Shown piece after piece: positions 5,414 through 10,861 of a stretch of DNA of 10,861 nucleotides. Position 1 is the stretch's first letter. Every line of letters begins with the position of its first letter. This DNA comes from JBGTKH01 sp041744735. Its GTDB lineage: Bacteria; Planctomycetota; Planctomycetia; Pirellulales; Pirellulaceae. The notes under the pieces were generated by a model. The model was not told the origin of the DNA. It ran no database searches and was given only the letters and a program-made list of their open reading frames with translations. The DNA lies in contig JBGTKH010000594.1 in assembly GCA_041744735.1 (NCBI GenBank), forward strand, positions 1 through 10,861, read 5' to 3'. A program made the translations under genes and the position numbers.

Positions 5414-6292
5414 ATGATGCCCAACAAATCTTTGCCGCTGTTTACCGATCATGCTCGCCGGTTCGAGCGCAATCGGTTCGTCTACCCGGTGCTCAGCCGG
5501 CGCAGCGGCGGGTTGTCGATTGGCGTGAATTTGAATCCGGACAAGGTCTGCAACTTCGATTGCATTTACTGCCAGGTGGACCGCACGACGCAGAGCGAAA
5601 CGCGGTTTGTGGAGATGGACCAGTTGCTCGAAGAACTGGACCACATGCTCTCGCTGGCATCTTCGGGCGAAATCTTCGACATGGACAAGTTTCGCGGCAC
5701 GCCGGGGGCGCTGCGGCGGCTGAACGACATCGCGTTCTCGGGCGACGGCGAACCGACGACGTACAAAAACTTTGACGAGATCATTGCGGCCTGTGCCGAG
5801 ATCAAACGCCGGCACGGACTAGATGACGTGAAGATGGTGCTGATCACCAACGCCAGCATGTTCCACCGGCCGCACGTCGAGCGGGGCTTGAAAATTCTGG
5901 ACGACAACCAAGGCGAAATCTGGGCCAAGCTGGAAGCCGGCACCGCCGAGTATTTTCAATTGATCGACCGCACGCCGATTTCGTTTCAGCAGATTCTGAA
6001 CAATATCACCGCCGCCGCGCGTGTCCGGCCGTTGGTCATCCAAGCGTTGTTCATGCGCGTGGACGGCCAGCCGCCGCCCGCCGAAGAATTGGAAGCATTC
6101 TGTGAACGGCTAAACGAAATCACGTCGGCCGGGGGCCAATTGAGTTTGATTCAGATTTACACCGTCGCTCGCCGGCCGGCCGAAAGTTTCGTCACACCGC
6201 TGCATGACGACGAGGTCGATGCCGTCGTGAGTTTGGTCGAGCAGCGCACGGGCCTAAACGCCAAAGGCTTCTACGGCTCCGCGGCGCCGTGA
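5414..6292 (+). CDS. Radical SAM protein, COG0731 (wyosine-synthetase-like) type
   Basis: Starting at the ATG at 5414, this is a 292-residue protein. Cys46, Cys50 and Cys53 in CNFDCIYCQ form the CX3CX2C motif that binds the 4Fe-4S cluster, and SGDGEPT (109-115) is the equivalent of the SAM-contacting GGE motif. The lead-in GLSIGVNLNPDKVCNFDCIYC is typical of COG0731, the radical SAM group that includes archaeal wyosine (tRNA imidazoG37) synthetase. Bacterial members are mostly of unknown substrate, so only the reductive SAM cleavage chemistry can be stated. The protein is cytoplasmic, with no second Cys cluster visible. A longer frame from GTG at 5393 exists, but the seven added residues carry no conserved sequence. 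An in-frame ATG at 5417 is an equally possible start. It appears transcribed after the unknown gene pair. Confidence 0.85.
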   Translation: MMPNKSLPLFTDHARRFERNRFVYPVLSRRSGGLSIGVNLNPDKVCNFDCIYCQVDRTTQSETRFVEMDQLLEELDHMLSLASSGEIFDMDKFRGTPGALRRLNDIAFSGDGEPTTYKNFDEIIAACAEIKRRHGLDDVKMVLITNASMFHRPHVERGLKILDDNQGEIWAKLEAGTAEYFQLIDRTPISFQQILNNITAAARVRPLVIQALFMRVDGQPPPAEELEAFCERLNEITSAGGQLSLIQIYTVARRPAESFVTPLHDDEVDAVVSLVEQRTGLNAKGFYGSAAP

Positions 6293-6346
6293 TCTTGTAA
6301 GAATTCTCACTCCGACGCTCACTTCCCGTGAGGAACATTGATCGCC

Positions 6347-6589
6347 ATGTCCGACGCTACGACTCAGAACCGCCGCTTGATGTTTGGCATCATGCTGGCG
6401 CTATCTCTGTGGGGCGCCGCACTCGCACTGGGCGCATGCCTCTTCGGCTACGACCATCAGGCCGGTGAAGTGCGGTTCTCACCCAGTCCGTTGCGTGGTC
6501 TGATCGTACTGGCCTGCGTCGCCACCTTCATCGGCTTCTGGGCCACGCTCGTCCGCCGCCGAGGGAAATTTCCCGCGCGCGATGACTGA
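6347..6589 (+). CDS. Small membrane protein with two transmembrane helices
   Basis: This 80-residue protein has two hydrophobic helices at about 11-34 and 50-69, joined by a short polar loop (YDHQAGEVRFSPSPL). Positive charges at both ends (QNRR before the first helix, RRRGK after the second) suggest that both termini face the cytoplasm. No family is recognised. The ATG at 6347 is preferred over an upstream TTG at 6338; AGGA at 6331-6334 lies 12 nt before it. It stands between the radical SAM gene and the sigma-factor locus, with no obvious link to either. Confidence 0.65.
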   Translation: MSDATTQNRRLMFGIMLALSLWGAALALGACLFGYDHQAGEVRFSPSPLRGLIVLACVATFIGFWATLVRRRGKFPARDD

Positions 6590-6627
6590 GCGTCGTCGGA
6601 TGCCACTTAGTTGCCGATTCCGGCGTG

Positions 6628-6710
6628 GGGAAGTGGTACAAATTGCCGTAGCGGAAGTGGTGACACTTCCGAAGTCTCACGACTTCGGCTACCAAAATGT
6701 ACCACTTCCC
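6628..6710. repeat. Cloverleaf-shaped palindromic element upstream of the sigma factor
   Basis: Outer arms GGGAAGTGGTACA (6628-6640) and TGTACCACTTCCC (6698-6710) pair perfectly over 13 bp. Inside, GTAGC (6648-6652) pairs with GCTAC (6688-6692). Within that are two adjacent hairpins: GGAAGTG (6653-6659) with CACTTCC (6664-6670), loop GTGA; and GAAGT (6671-6675) with ACTTC (6682-6686), loop CTCACG. The result is a three-way junction on a long stem, with the GGAAGTG motif reused in outer stem and inner hairpin. It is not a tRNA: the arm sizes and loop sequences do not fit. It fills most of the 171-bp gap before the sigma gene and looks like a dispersed palindromic repeat. Confidence 0.8.
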
Positions 6711-6724
6711 GGCGCGGAATTTAT

Positions 6725-6753
6725 TTGAAACTTGCCGCCGCTTCTGATAATTT
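6725..6753 (+). promoter_or_regulatory. Candidate promoter for the sigma/anti-sigma pair
   Basis: TTGAAA (6725-6730) matches the -35 consensus at 5 of 6 positions. It is followed by GATAAT (6746-6751, 5 of 6, 15-bp spacing) or TAATTT (6748-6753, 3 of 6, 17-bp spacing). Either would place the transcript start at or just before the ATG at 6761, implying a leaderless or very short leader message. Confidence 0.3.
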
Positions 6754-6760
6754 GGTGGTC

Positions 6761-7390
6761 ATGGAAACTGCGGGAACAAGTTCACTGGAGCTCGATCCGG
6801 CTGGCGCGGATGAGGTGCGGCTGATAGAGAGCATCAGGGCCGGGGACGACGCGGCGTTTTCCGACGTGGTGCGGCGGTTCGGCGGGCGGATGCTGGCCGT
6901 GGCGCGGCGGTTTCTGCACCATGAACAAGACGCGCAGGACGCGGTGCAGGATGCGTTCCTGTCGGCCTTCAAATCGATCGACCAGTTTCAAGGCCAAGCG
7001 CGGCTGGGGACATGGCTGCACCGGATCGTGGTGAACGCGTCGCTGATGAAGCTGCGGTCGCAGCGCCGCCGGCCCGAGCGGGCCATCGAAGATTTGCTGC
7101 CTAAATTTAAGGAGGACGGCCACCGGACCGATGCCGCGACGGTGTGGGCAGTTACGTTTGATACAACCGTCGCGGACCATGAGACGCGCGAGGTGGTCCG
7201 CCGCTGCATCGAGAATTTACCGGAATCGCACCGTACCGTTTTGCTGCTGCGCGACATCGAAGAGCGTAGCACCGAAGAAACAGCCGAATTGCTGGGCATC
7301 AGCCCTGGTGCCGTAAAGACGCGGCTGCACCGCGCTCGTCAAGCGCTGCGGACGTTGTTAGACCCCTACATGCGCGGAGCGACGGTATGA
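6761..7390 (+). CDS. ECF (group 4) RNA polymerase sigma factor
   Basis: From ATG 6761 this is a 209-residue protein with the two-domain layout of extracytoplasmic-function sigma factors. Region 2 (about 35-103) contains RRFGGRMLAVARRF, DAQDAVQDAFLSAF (core-binding and -10 recognition) and GTWLHRIVVNASL. Region 4 (about 145-200) contains LPESHRTVLLLRDIE and the helix-turn-helix AELLGISPGAVKTRLHRARQ, which reads the -35 element. The linker LLPKFKEDGH is of a kind common in this group. A longer frame begins at TTG 6611, but its first 50 codons run through the palindrome at 6628-6710 and carry no sigma sequence, so the ATG is preferred. The next gene overlaps it as ATGA and encodes a zinc-type anti-sigma factor, so this sigma is probably held inactive until a signal arrives. 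The target genes are unknown. Confidence 0.92.
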   Translation: METAGTSSLELDPAGADEVRLIESIRAGDDAAFSDVVRRFGGRMLAVARRFLHHEQDAQDAVQDAFLSAFKSIDQFQGQARLGTWLHRIVVNASLMKLRSQRRRPERAIEDLLPKFKEDGHRTDAATVWAVTFDTTVADHETREVVRRCIENLPESHRTVLLLRDIEERSTEETAELLGISPGAVKTRLHRARQALRTLLDPYMRGATV

Positions 7391-7641
7391 CTTGCCGTGA
7401 GTTCATCGAATTCCTGATGGAGTACCTGGACGGGCAACTTCCGGCCGAACAGCGCTCTGTGTTCGATGCGCATCTGGAAGAATGCCCGACGTGCGTCGAA
7501 TATCTGAAAAGTTACCAGCAGTCCGTGGAACTCTGCCGCGCCGCCTGTGAATGCTCTGCCGACGAACCGCCGCCCGAAGCGCCCGAGCAGCTTGTGCAAG
7601 CGGTCCTGGCAGCGAGACGGGGGCAAATGAGTGACGAGTGA
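7387..7641 (+). CDS. Zinc-binding (ZAS-type) anti-sigma factor, soluble
   Basis: This 84-residue protein has Cys3 plus the HX3CX2C motif at His29, Cys33 and Cys36 (HLEECPTC), the ligand set of zinc-binding anti-sigma domains. Family knowledge: such domains clamp the cognate ECF sigma factor and release it on a signal. There is no transmembrane segment, so it acts in the cytoplasm. Three further cysteines (50, 54, 56, in CRAACEC) lie after the motif and could give redox sensitivity; this is inference. Its start overlaps the sigma stop as ATGA, which supports coupled translation and the pairing. The last codons (Met-Ser-Asp-Glu, stop 7639-7641) are contributed by the heptamer array that begins here, so the C-terminus has been rewritten by the repeat. 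Confidence 0.85.
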   Translation: MTCREFIEFLMEYLDGQLPAEQRSVFDAHLEECPTCVEYLKSYQQSVELCRAACECSADEPPPEAPEQLVQAVLAARRGQMSDE

Positions 7642-7749
7642 CGAGTGATGAGTGACGAGTGATGAGTGTCAAGTGTCAAGTGACGAGTGACGAGTGACGA
7701 GTGACAAGTGACAAGAACTGAATGCTGAGAGCTGATCGCTGACAGCTTC
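7624..7749. repeat. Tandem heptamer array, units GTGACGA then xxGCTGA
   Basis: Twelve 7-bp units run from 7631 to 7714: GTGACGA with variants GTGATGA, GTGTCAA and GTGACAA. The 7-bp register continues through a second, degenerate type from 7715 to 7749 (GAACTGA, ATGCTGA, GAGCTGA, TCGCTGA, CAGCTTC). CAAATGA at 7624-7630 is a decayed first unit. The array covers nearly the whole spacer between the anti-sigma gene and gdhA and includes the anti-sigma stop codon. There are no spacers, so it is not a CRISPR. Confidence 0.9.
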
Positions 7750-7764
7750 GAGAAAGGGCAACCC

Positions 7765-9120
<1,356 letters not shown>

Positions 9121-9130
9121 TCGAAGCTCG

Positions 9131-9239
9131 GCCGACAATCTCTGTAGGATGGGCATGTCGGCGAGATTAATGAAAACTTGGGGTTGCCGTTGCCGCCAAA
9201 GTTGAAAAAGACTCCCGACCCCTTTCACCATCTCGCCGA
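9131..9239 (+). other. Competing inverted repeats between gdhA and the aquaglyceroporin gene
   Basis: GCCGACA (9131-9137) pairs with TGTCGGC (9156-9162), a 7-bp stem shortly after the gdhA stop and without a T-run. The overlapping TCGGCGAGAT (9158-9167) is a perfect 10-bp complement of ATCTCGCCGA (9230-9239), which lies only 8 nt before the ATG at 9248. The two pairings share TCGGC, so only one can form at a time. The second would cover the region just before the start codon. Confidence 0.45.
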
Positions 9240-9247
9240 AAGTCATC

Positions 9248-10123
9248 ATGCCCCCACGTTCACTTGCCGCCTGTTGCGTTGCCGAAGTGATTGGCACCTT
9301 TTTGCTGATCTTCTTCGGCTGCGGGGCTGTGCACTGCGCGGTGTTGACGGGCGATTTGGTCGGCCTCTGGCAAGTGGGCATCGTGTGGGGCATCTCGATC
9401 ATGGTCGCGATCTACATCAGCGGACCGGTCAGCGGCGCTCACATCAATCCGGCGATCACTGTGGGGTTAGCGGCGTGGAAACTGTTTCCGTGGCCGCGAG
9501 TCGGTCCATATGTTGCGGCTCAGGTTGCCGGTGCGATGTTGGCGTCGCTGGCGTTGTTTACGATCTTCGGCCCGTACTTGGACGCGAAAGAAAAACAGAA
9601 GGGCGTCGTTCGTGGCCAGCCCGGCAGCGAAATCACGGCCATGTGTTACGGCGAATATTTTCCAAACCCCGGTTCGCTAGCGAGCGGAGATGAACGTTAT
9701 AGCGCCTCGGCCCATGAGGCATTAAACCGCCGTGTCTCCGAATCCGTTGCGTGTTTGGCGGAAGTCATCGGCACGATGATTCTGGCGTTGGTCGTGGCGG
9801 CGGTCAGCGAGCCACGCAATTCGCTTAATCCGCAGCGCATGGCGCCGCTGTTCATCGGGCTCACCGTGGCCGCGCTGATTTGCGTGATCGCGCCGCTCAC
9901 GCAAGCCTGCTTCAACCCCGCGCGCGACTTTGGCCCCCGGCTGTTCGCCTATTTCGCCGGCTGGGGGCAGGTTGCGATTCCCGGCCCGCGCGGCGCGGGG
10001 TTCCTCACCGTCTACATCGTCTCTCCGCTGGTCGGAGGCATTTTGGGAGTCGGCCTGTATCAGCGCGTGTTGCGGCCGGCTCTGCCCGAATCTTCTGCTG
10101 ACGAGAAGGATGCTGCCTCATGA
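9248..10123 (+). CDS. MIP-family channel, GlpF-like aquaglyceroporin
   Basis: This 291-residue membrane protein has six transmembrane helices and the two half-helix pore signatures: HINPAIT with NPA at 67-69 and CFNPARDFGPR with NPA at 223-225. Compared by eye with E. coli GlpF (281 residues), the blocks VSGAHxNPA, APLxIGL, NPARDFGP and FAGWGxVA align without gaps. The Asp after the second NPA-Arg (Asp227) is a mark of glycerol facilitators rather than strict water channels. It should carry small neutral solutes such as glycerol across the inner membrane. The selectivity-filter positions read Trp47, Ile211, Ala220 and Arg226, where GlpF has Trp, Gly, Phe and Arg. The extracellular loop (about 112-165) is longer and more polar than usual. 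No glycerol kinase is nearby. The stop overlaps the next start as ATGA. Confidence 0.93.
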   Translation: MPPRSLAACCVAEVIGTFLLIFFGCGAVHCAVLTGDLVGLWQVGIVWGISIMVAIYISGPVSGAHINPAITVGLAAWKLFPWPRVGPYVAAQVAGAMLASLALFTIFGPYLDAKEKQKGVVRGQPGSEITAMCYGEYFPNPGSLASGDERYSASAHEALNRRVSESVACLAEVIGTMILALVVAAVSEPRNSLNPQRMAPLFIGLTVAALICVIAPLTQACFNPARDFGPRLFAYFAGWGQVAIPGPRGAGFLTVYIVSPLVGGILGVGLYQRVLRPALPESSADEKDAAS

Positions 10124-10861
10124 ACTTTCAACATCTGAAGATTAGTCTTTGCCGGTTGTGGCCGGTCTCCCGACCGAGCTCCCGGTTGTGGCCGGTCTCC
10201 CGGTTGTGGCCGGTCTCCCGACCGAGCCACTTCGCTGACCATAGGTCTCCGGCAATTGTGTTTTCCGCGAGTTGCCTTATCGGCGTCGGTTTTGCCATGT
10301 CGCTATTTCTTGAAACGACGCGTGCCGACGACACGATCGCAACGGCACTATTCGCGCTCGATCCTGCACTAGTGTACCGGGCTGAGCGTTCGGAGCCGAT
10401 CACGTACGACGTGGACTATTCGGTCGTCGTCACGGCGCCGTATCACACGAAAGTCTTGAAAGTGTGGGTTCCACTGCCGCCGTCGGACTTTGGACAAGAA
10501 GTTACTAACCGGCAACTGAGCACGTTCCCGGAGCAGGTCAAGCCGCAGATCGCCCGCGAGCGGGAGTATGGCAACGAGTTCGCCTATTTCGAATTCCACG
10601 ATCCGCAGGGCGGCCAAATTATCCGCCAGCGGTTTCAGGCCAAAGTCTGGCAGATGCAGTGGTGTTTGGACCCTCGGCGCGTGACGAACGTCGACAACTG
10701 GCCCGATAGTTTCACGGCGTACCTGCGGCCAGAGCCGACGCTGGCCGCCGACATTTTGTTTCGGGCCACGCTCAGCGAGATTGTGCCGCAGCGCAACGGC
10801 GCGGCCAACGATTTGTTCTCCGTGATCAACTGGATCGACCGCAATCTGACGTACGATCACG
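10120..10861 (+). CDS. Secreted transglutaminase-like protein, 5' part only
   Basis: The first 247 codons are visible before the window ends. The start ATG (10120) overlaps the aquaglyceroporin stop. Residues 12-37 are encoded by a GC-rich repeat and read as repeated RLWPVS and RPS. A hydrophobic segment (about 45-64) then ends in ETTRA-DD, fitting a signal peptide cleaved near residue 69. The following domain (YDVDYSVVVTAPYHTKVLKVWVPLP and onward to INWIDRNLTYDH) resembles the region before the core of bacterial transglutaminase-like proteins. The catalytic Cys, His and Asp would lie beyond the window. Family knowledge: such exported proteins are cysteine-protease-fold enzymes, usually of unknown substrate. 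Because the repeat precedes the signal segment, the true start may be later, for example GTG at 10258. Confidence 0.75.
   Translation, partial: MNFQHLKISLCRLWPVSRPSSRLWPVSRLWPVSRPSHFADHRSPAIVFSASCLIGVGFAMSLFLETTRADDTIATALFALDPALVYRAERSEPITYDVDYSVVVTAPYHTKVLKVWVPLPPSDFGQEVTNRQLSTFPEQVKPQIAREREYGNEFAYFEFHDPQGGQIIRQRFQAKVWQMQWCLDPRRVTNVDNWPDSFTAYLRPEPTLAADILFRATLSEIVPQRNGAANDLFSVINWIDRNLTYDH
10153..10228. repeat. GC-rich repeat within the transglutaminase-like reading frame
   Basis: Three exact 18-bp copies of a unit beginning CGGTTGTGG and ending GGTCTCC lie at 10153-10170, 10183-10200 and 10201-10218. A 12-bp linker starting CGACCGAGC follows the first, and 10 bp of the same linker follow the third. 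All complete unit lengths are multiples of three, so the frame stays open. The third copy with its linker folds into a hairpin: GTGGC-CGGTC (10206-10215) with GACCG-A-GCCAC (10220-10230), one bulged A and a TCCC loop. Confidence 0.85.

Noticed and set aside
6628..6710. tRNA-like gene suggested by the cloverleaf fold
   Set aside because: It has three-way rather than four-way geometry, with no anticodon arm, T-loop sequence or acceptor end.
6727..6747. ECF-type autoregulatory promoter (GAAACTT with TCTGA)
   Set aside because: The two boxes are only 9 bp apart, far short of the roughly 16 bp needed.
6611..6760. N-terminal extension of the sigma factor from a TTG codon
   Set aside because: The added 50 codons read through the palindromic element, show no sigma sequence, and the ATG at 6761 gives the normal family length.
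10369..10860. Minus-strand open frame of 163 codons opposite the transglutaminase-like gene
   Set aside because: It has no known domain. The plus strand encodes a signal peptide and a recognisable domain and continues the ATGA-linked gene.

Overview
The window looks like chromosomal DNA of a high-GC planctomycete (Planctomycetota, probably Pirellulales-like). This is an inference. It rests on the gene content, the sparse and weak Shine-Dalgarno signals, an ECF sigma factor with a small zinc-finger anti-sigma partner, several small lineage-type hypothetical genes, and intergenic spacers filled with tandem heptamers and palindromes. No RNA gene, CRISPR array, transposase or prophage gene was found.

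Left part, minus strand (1-1531): scpA (condensin-associated kleisin) is followed by the 5' two-thirds or so of an RNase Z-like metallo-beta-lactamase gene that runs off the left edge. Between them lie a near-perfect 31-bp inverted repeat that overlaps the scpA stop codon, and a terminator-like hairpin directly before the RNase Z start. A 340-bp gene-free stretch with an AT-rich island (1532-1871) separates scpA from the plus-strand genes.

Middle part, plus strand (1872-6589): a pentapeptide-repeat protein; a 200-bp heptamer array; the branched-chain amino-acid genes ilvN and ilvC, 3 bp apart; a small conserved-looking protein of 92 residues; two overlapping unknown genes; a radical SAM protein of the COG0731 type; and a small two-helix membrane protein.

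Right part, plus strand (6590-10861): a cloverleaf-shaped palindrome, then an ECF sigma factor and its zinc-binding anti-sigma factor (ATGA overlap), a second heptamer array, NADP-type glutamate dehydrogenase (gdhA), a GlpF-like aquaglyceroporin, and the 5' part of a secreted transglutaminase-like protein (ATGA overlap). The last gene carries an in-frame GC-rich repeat inside its N-terminal codons.

Functionally this is mostly housekeeping: chromosome segregation, tRNA 3' processing, valine/isoleucine synthesis, ammonium assimilation and small-solute transport. The distinctive feature is the repeat content. Three unrelated sequences are all tandem arrays with exactly 7-bp periodicity, one of them supplying the end of a coding region. 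Palindromes or a frame-neutral repeat also sit at gene boundaries. No clear new defence or biosynthetic system is visible; the least explained genes are those at 4465-5356.
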